Positions 17,963 through 25,714 of a stretch of DNA of 46,521 nt are shown in pieces. Below the pieces are notes generated by a model. It searched no databases. It was not told the origin of the DNA and saw only the letters and a program-made list of their open reading frames with translations. How positions within the stretch are numbered: position 1 is the stretch's first letter; every line of letters starts with the position of its first letter. Made by a program: the position numbers and the translations under genes. This stretch comes from Balneolales bacterium (lineage in GTDB: Bacteria; Bacteroidota; Rhodothermia; Balneolales; Natronogracilivirgulaceae), in the NCBI GenBank assembly GCA_007120385.1, contig SKNT01000013.1, forward strand, positions 1 to 46,521, written 5' to 3'.

Positions 17963-19924
17963 ATGAACGCATACTCTCGCAACGTTTTTTCCCAAAACGT
18001 AATTTCCCGGATGACCCTGGCCTTCCTCCTGTCGCTGGCCTTGACATTTGCATCGGCTGGATTGGCGGCTGAAGCGACATCCGCACAGGAAGTCAACGGT
18101 CCGGGTGACACCGCGGTCCCGCAGGAACGGGACACCGAAAACGGAGCCGATGAAACGGACGATCTCTTTGACCGTGCACTGGGATTCTACCGGGAGTCGC
18201 AGTACGATTCGGCGTCGTTGCTTTTTTCCCGGATCGACACACCGGAAGCCCGGCTTTTTGCCGGCAAAAGCTATTTTGCAACCAGCAACTACCCTCTCGC
18301 CCGCAACAGTCTGCGAAAGCTGACGCGGAACGACGACCCCCGGTTTTTTGATGAAGCGCGCTACACTTTGGCGCTCACCGGGTTTCAGACACGCCAGTTT
18401 GGCAACAGTCTGGACCTGCTGTACAACCTCAAATCGCGTCCCGCCTACCAGAACCTGCACCGCGATGCCGACCGGCTGTACCAGCAAATCATGGGATACC
18501 TGACAACCGAACAGCGTAAACTTGCATTCCTTCAGAGTGAAAATCCGAGGGTGCAGCTTGACCTGCTTCGTTTCGGCCTGGACCATATGAGCCGTGCCGA
18601 GGCCAGGCAGCTTTTTGATGCTCTCCATCCCTATTTTGAAGCAACGGTGGACACAAATATCCTGGCGGCGGTTCAACGGCGCATCCAGGGACTCCCGACA
18701 CGCAGCGGTGCTGCCTATGGAAAAGCTCCATCCGGCATAGTTTACAACGTCGGCGTCCTGTTGCCGGCAGCCGAACCCGGATCCCCCGAGTGGCTGGTCT
18801 CACGCTCGCTTTATCATGGATACCTATTGGCGGCCGAGGAGTTCAACCGCTCCCAGGACGACAAGCTTGTCCGGCTCCATCACATGGAGACCTCGGACAC
18901 ATCGCTCACCCTGGAAGCCGCCATGGCCAGACTTGCCTGGCAGTACCATGCCGATGCGGTTATCGGCCCGCTCTTCTCCGATGCCGCCTACCGCATCCGT
19001 GACCTGGCCGAGTATTACCAGATCCCCGTGATCCCGCCTCTGGCCAATGCCGATACCATCAACATCAGCAATCCCTTCCTTTACCAGGTCAATCCGACTT
19101 TTGAAGCACGCGGACGTGCGATGGCCAACTTTGCCGTCACGCAGCTGAAACTGGACACCCTGGCGGTGATCACACAAAGCAATCAGCCGGTGGCCAGGGA
19201 AGCCCGTGAGTTCCGCAATGAAGCTGAGCGGCTCGGAGCCACCGTAATCCACTATTTCAGTGAGGATTTTGAAGCCCGGGCCTTCGAAGTGGGGCATATC
19301 ACCCCTCTTTTTGCAGGAAACCGGCGACTCGTCGAGCGGTACTTCGACGATGAGGACTTCGAGCTGATCCCTGTGAAAGGCCTCTATATTTCCGTTACGG
19401 GCGGAGGCTCGGAGCAGCTGATCGACCTGATACTGAACGATCTTCAGGCCTTCCGAAGCAGCATCACCATCCTCGGCAATGAAGAGATGGCCCACATAGA
19501 TATCGACGACACCCGCCGGCGCCAGTTCGACATCTACTACAGCAGTTTCTTCCATCAGAATGACGACAACAGGGATGCCTACCACTTCCGGAACAACTTC
19601 CAGGCACTGGCCGGATACCGTCCCGACAATTTCGCCCATCTGGGCTACGATGTGGCCGGCTTCCTTTTCCACTCTATAAGCGATTTCGAAAACCCGGCGC
19701 GTATCAAGCAGAAGCTGCGCAGCCGTCCAAGATACGAGGGAGTCATCACCAGCATCGACTTCCGGGGGACTCACATAAATCAGCACCTGCATTTCCTATA
19801 TATCGAGCGTGACGGCGCCGTATTATTCGAATTTCCTGAAGAGGAAGTAGATGATGCGGAAGCGGACACGGATAACGACGAGGTTCCGGGCCCGGATCCG
19901 GATGTGGACCCGGAAGGGTTGTAA
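17963..19924 (+). CDS. Secreted TPR-like plus periplasmic-binding-fold protein (LpoA/LivJ-like)
   Basis: A 653-residue exported protein. The ATG at 17963 is preferred because it gives a proper signal peptide (residues 1-36, basic start then TLAFLLSLALTFASAGLAA). An in-frame upstream ATG at 17876 lies inside guaA and adds a polar leader. Residues about 60-210 look like tetratricopeptide-type helices (FDRALGFYRESQYDSASLLF; FAGKSYFATSNYPLA). From about 250 to 620 comes a type I periplasmic-binding fold: YNVGVLLP, the DAVIGPLFSD core, IPVIPPLANAD, and FAHLGYDVAGFLFHSI near the end. The same TPR plus binding-protein layout occurs in LpoA, the activator of penicillin-binding protein 1A, and in LivJ-like receptors. 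Either role is possible. The C-terminal tail is very acidic. It follows guaA by 43 nt. Confidence 0.75.
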   Translation: MNAYSRNVFSQNVISRMTLAFLLSLALTFASAGLAAEATSAQEVNGPGDTAVPQERDTENGADETDDLFDRALGFYRESQYDSASLLFSRIDTPEARLFAGKSYFATSNYPLARNSLRKLTRNDDPRFFDEARYTLALTGFQTRQFGNSLDLLYNLKSRPAYQNLHRDADRLYQQIMGYLTTEQRKLAFLQSENPRVQLDLLRFGLDHMSRAEARQLFDALHPYFEATVDTNILAAVQRRIQGLPTRSGAAYGKAPSGIVYNVGVLLPAAEPGSPEWLVSRSLYHGYLLAAEEFNRSQDDKLVRLHHMETSDTSLTLEAAMARLAWQYHADAVIGPLFSDAAYRIRDLAEYYQIPVIPPLANADTINISNPFLYQVNPTFEARGRAMANFAVTQLKLDTLAVITQSNQPVAREAREFRNEAERLGATVIHYFSEDFEARAFEVGHITPLFAGNRRLVERYFDDEDFELIPVKGLYISVTGGGSEQLIDLILNDLQAFRSSITILGNEEMAHIDIDDTRRRQFDIYYSSFFHQNDDNRDAYHFRNNFQALAGYRPDNFAHLGYDVAGFLFHSISDFENPARIKQKLRSRPRYEGVITSIDFRGTHINQHLHFLYIERDGAVLFEFPEEEVDDAEADTDNDEVPGPDPDVDPEGL

Positions 19925-19941
19925 TGGAACTGTAACCCAGT

Positions 19942-20532
19942 CTATTTACGCTTGAGCGGCAGTCTGGAAAACAGACCCAGGCTTTTCTGAGGGAAGAAAC
20001 CCTCACTAACCGAACGCACATCTTCAATGGATATGAAGGCCTTGGGCATCTTTTCATTGATGATCTGGATCATGCGTTGCAAATCCTTGCGTTTGATAAC
20101 ACTCAGGATGAGCCGCACCTGTCCGCTGACACCGCTGGCCGACACTGATGTGACCCCGAAGTCGTTCTCCTTGAGGTATTCGATCAGATCGGTGGCATCC
20201 TCGGCCGTAATGGTCCGCACACAGAGCAGCCCCATGGCAATCTTGCCTTCCAGGTAGATGCCGATATAGTTGCCGGCTGCAAAACCTGCCGCATAGGCAA
20301 TGTACAGACCCATATTGGTCAGGCTCTGGAAGATTTGTCCCATTGCCAGAAGCCAGATTAGCGCCTCCACAAAACCGATTGCGGGTGCCAGAACTTTCAT
20401 GCTGCGCGATACGAAAATAATCCGCAGGGTGCCCAGCGTCACATCCACCACGCGGGCGGCAAAAATCATCAGCGGAAGAATCAGGTAGTTGAACCAGTCA
20501 AAATCAGCCGAAATTAACTCCAGGAGTGCCAT
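19942..20532 (-). CDS. UPF0316 membrane protein (DUF5698 plus DUF2179)
   Basis: A 196-residue protein with three N-terminal membrane segments and a soluble C-terminal domain. The membrane part contains ARVVDVTLGTLRIIFVSR followed by a GFVEALIWLLA segment, the hallmark of DUF5698. The C-terminal part (about 105-175) is DUF2179-like: LCVRTITAEDATDLIEYL and VSASGVSGQVRLILSVIKRKD. That domain is shared with YitT-type proteins and may sense a small ligand, but no function is established. The ATG at 20532 is chosen; a TTG at 20541 three codons upstream is also open. It converges on the LpoA-like gene with a 17-nt gap. Confidence 0.88.
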   Translation of the reverse strand: MALLELISADFDWFNYLILPLMIFAARVVDVTLGTLRIIFVSRSMKVLAPAIGFVEALIWLLAMGQIFQSLTNMGLYIAYAAGFAAGNYIGIYLEGKIAMGLLCVRTITAEDATDLIEYLKENDFGVTSVSASGVSGQVRLILSVIKRKDLQRMIQIINEKMPKAFISIEDVRSVSEGFFPQKSLGLFSRLPLKRK

Positions 20533-20569
20533 CGATACCAACCAGATAGTGTTGAAATATTTGTATCCC

Positions 20570-20577
20570 CAAAATTA
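20570..20577 (-). promoter_or_regulatory. Possible -7 box for the UPF0316 gene
   Basis: On the minus strand TAATTTTG matches the Bacteroidota TAnnTTTG element exactly, 37 nt upstream of the ATG at 20532. No clear TTTG is seen at the expected spacing, so this is a weak call. Confidence 0.3.
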
Positions 20578-20644
20578 CCCTTTATTCTTGAAGGAATTGC
20601 GAATTTCATCTGTTTATAATTTTTGATTCAAATCGTCAGATAGA

Positions 20645-20700
20645 ATGTCCATGACAATTATAATCATGCGACTGTGTGTCCGGGCTACGGTCATGGACAT
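20645..20700. repeat. 11-bp perfect inverted repeat in 252-nt intergenic gap
   Basis: ATGTCCATGAC (20645-20655) and its exact reverse complement GTCATGGACAT (20690-20700) flank a 34-nt spacer. Two further ATGTCC copies follow at 20759 and 20767. It lies upstream of the UPF0316 gene and downstream of mltG, both on the minus strand. It could be an operator, an mRNA-end stem or a small-RNA structure. No T-run follows either arm, so a simple Rho-independent terminator is unlikely. Confidence 0.6.
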
Positions 20701-20721
20701 AGCACTAAGTGACCTTCGGTT

Positions 20722-20756
20722 CATGTGATAATAATTAATAATTCGGGCGTCACATG
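20722..20756. repeat. Second inverted repeat, 7-bp arms
   Basis: CATGTGA (20722-20728) and TCACATG (20750-20756) are exact reverse complements with a 21-nt, AT-rich spacer that contains the near-palindromic ATAATAATTAATAATT. It lies 22 nt right of the 11-bp repeat, between it and the mltG stop codon. Together they make the gap unusually rich in dyad symmetry. Confidence 0.45.
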
Positions 20757-20793
20757 CAATGTCCTCATGTCCCTTCAGCTGCACATTGCCTAC

Positions 20794-21903
20794 TTACTGC
20801 TCCCCCCCGCCTGTTTCATCACGCTGCGCCTCCTGGCGCAACGCTTCTTCACGCTCCAGCTCGTCCCTGATTCGCCGCTGTTCGCGCAGCCAGTCGGTCC
20901 ACTCCCTGCTTTTCCTGCGATGCTCTGCATAGGTTTGGGAAAAAGCGTGCCGCCCGTCAGGTGAGGCTACCATGTACATGTAGTTGTGGTCCTCAGGGAA
21001 AAGTGCCGCACGGATGGAGGATAAGGATGGATTGGTTATGGGTCCGGGAGGAAGACCATGAATCCGGTAAGTGTTGTACGGATGGTCGATGCGGTAATCG
21101 GCATATACCAGCCGGCTTCGCTCACCTTTTGCATAGTTGACGGTCGGGTCGGCCTGCAAGCGCCACCGGCGGTTCAGGCGGTTCCAGTACAGCCCACTGA
21201 TGGCCGGTTTTTCATCATCAAAGCGCGCCTCCCACTCTATGATGGAAGCGAGCGTGGTGATCTCGTCCACACTCCGCCCCAACTCCTGCATCCTTCCAGC
21301 ATAGGGTTCCACTACCCTTGCATCAAACTCCGAAAGGAGCCTTTCCAGCAGCCGGTGCGGGGTGGAGGTCCAGAAGACCTCGTATGAGTCGGGAAGAATG
21401 CGCCCATACAGCAGATGAGCCTCAATGCCATACCGGTTCAGCAGGCTGGTGTCACGCATCGCTTCCGCCAGATCGTGCGCTTCAAACTGCATCTGCAAGG
21501 CAATTCGCTGTTTCAGGGCATCCTTGGATGCTCCCGGCGGAATTCGCAGCATCAAGGGATCCTGAAGCCCCATGGCCAGTTTCGTGAAAAAGTCCGGATA
21601 CCCAACCGGCTCACCAAACACGTAGCGGCCCTGATTGAAGCGCCTCCACCCCAGAATGCCCGACGCCCAACGGAGTTCATCGGCCCGGAACTCGAATCCA
21701 TGTTCATCCATGAGTTCAATCAGTTCATCAAGGCCGATCGTCTCGTGGATCAGCAGCACCGTATCCCCTGGCGGGACGATTGCGGAGTCACCCTCGAGGC
21801 GCCAGGTCCTTGAAACAAAGACCAGCAGAATAGACAGCAGCAGCGCCAAAGCGGCGATGCCCCACTCTCTTGCTCGCAGGTGGTTGAATTTGGCTATGCT
21901 CAT
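20794..21903 (-). CDS. mltG: Endolytic murein transglycosylase MltG (YceG-like)
   Basis: An inner-membrane enzyme that cleaves nascent glycan strands in peptidoglycan and so helps set chain length. The 369-residue product has one N-terminal membrane anchor (about 14-31), a LysM-like subdomain, and the YceG catalytic domain. In the catalytic block LASIIEWEARFDDE the likely catalytic residue is Glu223, followed by SGLYWNRLNRRWRLQADPTV and the substrate-cleft region YNTYRIHGLPPGPITNPS. The end has a Glu/Arg-rich tail of about 30 residues. It is the last gene of a minus-strand run, 28 nt after the DUF308-like gene. Its neighbours are envelope proteins, which fits a cell-wall role for the cluster. 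Confidence 0.95.
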   Translation of the reverse strand: MSIAKFNHLRAREWGIAALALLLSILLVFVSRTWRLEGDSAIVPPGDTVLLIHETIGLDELIELMDEHGFEFRADELRWASGILGWRRFNQGRYVFGEPVGYPDFFTKLAMGLQDPLMLRIPPGASKDALKQRIALQMQFEAHDLAEAMRDTSLLNRYGIEAHLLYGRILPDSYEVFWTSTPHRLLERLLSEFDARVVEPYAGRMQELGRSVDEITTLASIIEWEARFDDEKPAISGLYWNRLNRRWRLQADPTVNYAKGERSRLVYADYRIDHPYNTYRIHGLPPGPITNPSLSSIRAALFPEDHNYMYMVASPDGRHAFSQTYAEHRRKSREWTDWLREQRRIRDELEREEALRQEAQRDETGGGEQ

Positions 21904-21931
21904 GGGTATCTGCAGGAAGGTAATGCCGTTG

Positions 21932-22396
21932 CTAGTAGACTTCGATGATTTCCTCGTCTTTCTTGCGTGACTGGATCATGGCAAAAACAGATGTAAAACC
22001 GTAAAGCAGCAGAAATGCCGCCACAATTATGGAGATGATATCCGGAAATGCCAGCAGCAGCGCCGCCGCCAGCAACGGGATCGCTGCCAGGCCAAAACCG
22101 CCGCTCAAGAGCGAACCAAGTCCTATCACTAAAAGAAAAAAAGCAAAGAAGTAAGGTATAAACGTAGGATAAATGAAAATGAATATGCCGGTGACAATGG
22201 AAGCCGCTACCAGGAAGGAAGGGGCGCGGAACAGCAGCGATAGGATGCCGGTGGCAATGAGGTAGCTTCCAAGAATGTAGTAGAGGGAATCAGGCCAGAG
22301 CAGAATCAGAATCCCGGTCAGAATGGCCAGTATGGAGTGAACAACCCGGCGCTTTCCCGGATTGTTCTGCATGATGACATGTATGTGTGTGGCCAT
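21932..22396 (-). CDS. HdeD/DUF308-like small membrane protein
   Basis: A 154-residue hydrophobic protein with about six short membrane segments in a repeating pattern. Pairs such as ILAILTGILILLWPDSLYYI and ASIVTGIFIFIYPTFI show the 'GI.i...P' repeat seen in HdeD/DUF308 proteins. The C-terminus is charged and cytoplasmic-looking (QSRKKDEEIIEVY). Function is unknown; HdeD of E. coli is linked to acid resistance, but that should not be transferred here. It lies 29 nt after the beta-propeller gene and 28 nt before mltG, so it is probably co-transcribed with both. A second in-frame ATG eight codons in is an alternative start. Confidence 0.7.
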   Translation of the reverse strand: MATHIHVIMQNNPGKRRVVHSILAILTGILILLWPDSLYYILGSYLIATGILSLLFRAPSFLVAASIVTGIFIFIYPTFIPYFFAFFLLVIGLGSLLSGGFGLAAIPLLAAALLLAFPDIISIIVAAFLLLYGFTSVFAMIQSRKKDEEIIEVY

Positions 22397-22425
22397 TTCC
22401 TTGTATTATTTGCGACGCGATTGGT

Positions 22426-23277
22426 TCAGGGATTGAGGTTCCAAAAATACAAAGAACTGCGGGTCAATAGAAACACCCGGTTGCCGTCGCCGGCCACATC
22501 GCGCAATGGTTCGGTGAATCCCTCCGGCTTCAGGTTGCCGATGTGCTCGCCGGACATGGTGAACAGGTGGACAACCCGGCCGGAAAGCACCCAAATGACA
22601 CCATCTATGATACGGACCCGCGACAGCTCGGGAAACGTGCCGATAGCTGCCAGCCCCCGTCCCGCATCCGTGAGCACATTCAGCTTGCCACTGCCCGGAT
22701 CCGCGACAAAGAGGGATTCGCTGTAATAGATCAGCCGTTCCGGTGATGTCATGTCAGCCAGCTCAAAATGCTGCAAATAGGCACCGTTGGCGTTGAAATG
22801 GTAGATCCTTTGCTGCTGTGCGTCCAGTACGAACAGTTCCCCGAACTCATTGCTGGCGACGTCTGCCGGCTGAAATGACGCGGCTCCGGAAACCCATGAC
22901 GGAACCGATATGCTTCGCATGTACGTAAGTTCCTCATCCAGCAGGGTCACCTCGCCGGATGCCTGGCTGACCACCGCCGTGTATGTATCCATGACGAGCG
23001 TCAGACCGTCCGGCTCCTCCATCCCCGGCACCAGCACGTCCGGGGTCACGGCGGCACTGTCCACCAGGAATGTATAGAGATTGCCGGACCCCGCATCTGT
23101 GATGAAAAGCGTTCCATCCGTTCGCAGTTCAGCTGATCGGGCGTCCATAAACTCCCATTGCAGTTCCCTGGACGGTATCAGGAGCGTGTCCGGTTCCGGC
23201 TGCCCGTTCGCCGGCATCGGCGGCTGCACCAGCAGCAGCGGACACAGTGTCAAAATCCCTTTAATCCCTATTCCCAT
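22426..23277 (-). CDS. Secreted NHL/six-bladed beta-propeller-like protein
   Basis: A 283-residue exported protein with a signal peptide (residues 1-25, IKGILTLCPLLLVQPPMPANG). The mature part shows repeated beta-propeller blade motifs with the D-(A/P)-G-(S)-G-x-(L/V) turn: FITDAGSGNLYTF, FVLDAQQQRIYHF, FVADPGSGKLNVL. They are spaced about 40-60 residues apart, as in NHL/SMP-30-type propellers. It has no recognisable catalytic site, so a binding or scaffold role at the envelope is likely. Its start overlaps the end of the Ig-like lipoprotein gene by 10 nt (23268-23277), implying translational coupling. Confidence 0.72.
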   Translation of the reverse strand: MGIGIKGILTLCPLLLVQPPMPANGQPEPDTLLIPSRELQWEFMDARSAELRTDGTLFITDAGSGNLYTFLVDSAAVTPDVLVPGMEEPDGLTLVMDTYTAVVSQASGEVTLLDEELTYMRSISVPSWVSGAASFQPADVASNEFGELFVLDAQQQRIYHFNANGAYLQHFELADMTSPERLIYYSESLFVADPGSGKLNVLTDAGRGLAAIGTFPELSRVRIIDGVIWVLSGRVVHLFTMSGEHIGNLKPEGFTEPLRDVAGDGNRVFLLTRSSLYFWNLNP

Positions 23278-24902
23278 TCCACAAAGACTTGACCGGTCAA
23301 ACCACGCTCAACCGGCACGTTTCTCTGTATAAAGTAATGGCCCGGCGGACGGAAGGGGTCCACCCTTCCCGGATCCCACTCCCTGGTTCCATCCCGCATT
23401 TCGTGCACAATAAGCAGATATCGTCCGGCGGGCACCCGAGCGAATTCCGTCTCACCCTGGAAAACCCGGTCGCGAATGGTCTCCCCCTGCTGGTCGATCA
23501 GCCGGGCGCGGTGACGGGTGGTATCGGTCCTGGGTGATTCCACGCGAATGTCCAGGGCACCCAGTTCATCCTCAAACAGGATCCTGGGCCGTATCGTCTC
23601 GCGCTCCATGCGGTTCTCATCCCACACGCGGATCTCGTAGTTCTCTCCGCGCCGCCACTCCCCATCCGGGTTTATGATCAGGAACTGGTCGCGGATCTGC
23701 GCATGAGGCCATGGCCGGTGCACCCGCTCGCTTTCCACAAGGACCAGCGAATCCAGCACCATTGGCGAATCATCGAGCAGCTTGGCATAGCGGATTACAA
23801 TCGGCTCATCCGGAGGCACGCCAAACCGGCTTTCGTTGGAGATGTAGCGTGCCCAGGTGGTGTCGGGTTCATCGGAACCGGGAAATGGCTCGATGTCGAA
23901 ATCGGCCGAATTCCCGGCAGCGTCTGTGATCCCTGTCATTTCAATGTGATACACGGCACCGTCGGGCAGCGGATCACGCGCCTGGGCATACAGGATGTTG
24001 GGGTTCTCAGAGTCCACAAAAAGAGGTACCGCATCGGTAGCATGGGTATGGTCTTCGTGAAAAACGGAAATTGCGGCATCATCCCCGATTGTCACATCCT
24101 CACTGAAGCGGAGCCGGAGCCGGACATCGGAAAGCATGCCCACCGCCTGAAGCAGCGGCGCTGTGGTATCGGCACGAATGACGAACAACTTGCCCAGATC
24201 CGCCTCTCCGCCCCTTTCCAGAACCAGGGTGTCGGACGGGAAGGGCTGTGCCGCTTCCCGCTCACGGTCCCAGCGCCGGTTGCGGTTGCGGTCATCCAGC
24301 CAGAACGCCTTGTATTTGCCCTCCCGGAGATACTGGAACTGAACATGACCGGAGGTATCCGACTCACCCACGTAATTTGCCCCGACGGACAAATCCACCG
24401 GATAGCGGTACAGCACCACCCGCTCACCCTCCCTGCCCTTGCCGGTTTTTGCATCGCGGACCCGTGCCGTAATAGACCCATCGTCAATATCCGGTCCCGT
24501 GGAAACGGCCAGCTGAAAAGGTGAGGGGATGCGGTTGTTGCGGGTATCGGCCAGCCCGGTACCCAGGGTGAAGATGATGGTGGTTGTGTCGGGCAGGGGA
24601 TCCTGGAACCGGACCGTTGCCGTGCGCCTGCGCCAGCTGATCTCGTAGCGGATGTTCAGATCGGGCTCCATGCGGAAAGCATCACGGAAACTGTTTCGGT
24701 TGATGTACTTGGAAAAGTGGAAACGGATGCGGTCTCCATCAAACATGGTGGTTCCCGGGGCGGGCTCGGTCTCCTCGATCTCCGGCGGTGTGCGGTCGGC
24801 CGGACCGCCGGTCGGCTGCGTCGGTGTGGCGCACTGGGATACCAGGATCAGCAGGAAAATGACTGCAAAAACTGGAATCCAGCGGGTTATTATCGGATGC
24901 AT
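23268..24902 (-). CDS. Lipoprotein with N-terminal bacterial Ig-like domain (Big_5/SbsA-like)
   Basis: A 544-residue lipoprotein. The ATG at 24902 is preferred over the longer open frame because it places MHPIITRWIPVFAVIFLLILVSQC at the N-terminus, a signal peptide ending in a lipobox-like LVSQC, with Cys24 as lipid-anchor site. After it comes ATPTQPTGGPADRTPPEI, the stereotyped start of Bacteroidota Ig-like lipoproteins, and an SbsA-type domain with RIRFHFSKYINRNSF. A carboxypeptidase-regulatory-like segment (TARVRDAKTGKGREGERVVLYR, then YKAFWLDDRNRNRRWD) and further beta domains follow. The start overlaps the upstream gene's stop by 1 nt (TGATG). Function is unknown; an outer-membrane or periplasmic structural role is inferred. 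Confidence 0.83.
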   Translation of the reverse strand: MHPIITRWIPVFAVIFLLILVSQCATPTQPTGGPADRTPPEIEETEPAPGTTMFDGDRIRFHFSKYINRNSFRDAFRMEPDLNIRYEISWRRRTATVRFQDPLPDTTTIIFTLGTGLADTRNNRIPSPFQLAVSTGPDIDDGSITARVRDAKTGKGREGERVVLYRYPVDLSVGANYVGESDTSGHVQFQYLREGKYKAFWLDDRNRNRRWDREREAAQPFPSDTLVLERGGEADLGKLFVIRADTTAPLLQAVGMLSDVRLRLRFSEDVTIGDDAAISVFHEDHTHATDAVPLFVDSENPNILYAQARDPLPDGAVYHIEMTGITDAAGNSADFDIEPFPGSDEPDTTWARYISNESRFGVPPDEPIVIRYAKLLDDSPMVLDSLVLVESERVHRPWPHAQIRDQFLIINPDGEWRRGENYEIRVWDENRMERETIRPRILFEDELGALDIRVESPRTDTTRHRARLIDQQGETIRDRVFQGETEFARVPAGRYLLIVHEMRDGTREWDPGRVDPFRPPGHYFIQRNVPVERGLTGQVFVEWE

Positions 24903-25552
24903 CAGCTGCGGACGTTGTATAGCAGGTAAATTGTTACGGCAATGGCGCCGGTGATCACGGCCGGTTCGGCAATCCGCCGAATAAAGGAGCCACGGCCAGT
25001 TCTCCTTTGCTGCTGAAATGCGGCCGGCGGCCATGTTCCGGTCACGTCAGGCACAAGTTCCGTGGGAATCTCATCCTCCCGGACAAACGAAGATTGCCAT
25101 GTATTTTGTATCTCCCGGTCCTCATCCAGCCAGGAAAAATAGAGCGTGGAACGGATGGTCCGCCTGCTCACACCCCCGCGCATTTCTTCCAGGATGTTGT
25201 CCGGTTCCCACTGTATCCGGATGGAATGCCGGCCTTCGGCATCCGCAGCTATCCTCATGCCGCCGGAAATCAGGCCCTGGTGGATGTGCGCACGCACTCC
25301 CGGAGGCACGGCCATATCCATATAGACCGGCTGTGGGATTGCCGCCGTACCGGTCCCTGCCGGGCGCACGGCACCGTCCGCATCCACCCATTTCAATATG
25401 ATGCGTATGGTCTCGTCGGCAGCCATGATCTCGTTGGCGGCTACTGCAGAATCGTCCGATGACGGAGCTGACTTCGCGGAGGGTCCTGAGGACCAGGTCC
25501 GCACCGGGAAGATCAATGCCATAACAATTATAATCAATATTTTATGCTTCAT
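24902..25552 (-). CDS. Secreted protein with C-terminal membrane anchor, family not recognised
   Basis: A 216-residue protein I cannot assign to a family. It has an N-terminal signal peptide (residues 1-22, ILIIIVMALIFPVRTWSSG), a soluble region of about 160 residues, and a single C-terminal hydrophobic segment (about 193-212, PAVITGAIAVTIYLLYN) preceded by Arg-rich FIRRIAE and followed by only VRS. This layout (basic-hydrophobic-short tail) could be a plain C-terminal anchor or resemble sorting signals. The central part has alternating beta strands such as GRHSIRIQWEPDN and STLYFSWLDED. It is the first gene of the minus-strand run leading to mltG and overlaps the next gene by 1 nt, so it is likely expressed with the Ig-like lipoprotein as a pair. 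Confidence 0.7.
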   Translation of the reverse strand: MKHKILIIIVMALIFPVRTWSSGPSAKSAPSSDDSAVAANEIMAADETIRIILKWVDADGAVRPAGTGTAAIPQPVYMDMAVPPGVRAHIHQGLISGGMRIAADAEGRHSIRIQWEPDNILEEMRGGVSRRTIRSTLYFSWLDEDREIQNTWQSSFVREDEIPTELVPDVTGTWPPAAFQQQRRTGRGSFIRRIAEPAVITGAIAVTIYLLYNVRS

Positions 25553-25593
25553 ACGGGCAGATATTCAGTACCATTGCTAAAACTTTTCACAAT

Positions 25594-25633
25594 ATAGGCC
25601 AAGATGTTTTGAATTACGAACGTGCCGGCCTAT
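25594..25633. repeat. 7-bp inverted repeat between the mltG cluster and pncB
   Basis: ATAGGCC (25594-25600) and GGCCTAT (25627-25633) are exact reverse complements with a 26-nt spacer, in a 162-nt divergent promoter region. It may be a regulator site for either side. There is no poly-T. Confidence 0.35.
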
Positions 25634-25714
25634 GTTACAGGTGATAAATCCAAACTGCAAAAAAACCTTTAAAATCGCACCTGCGGCCTGTTATCTCCAT
25701 TTGTAACGGATGTT

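Noticed and set aside
18824-19792. 322-codon antisense frame over the LpoA-like gene
   Set aside because: No recognisable motifs; the plus-strand frame has a signal peptide and binding-protein fold.
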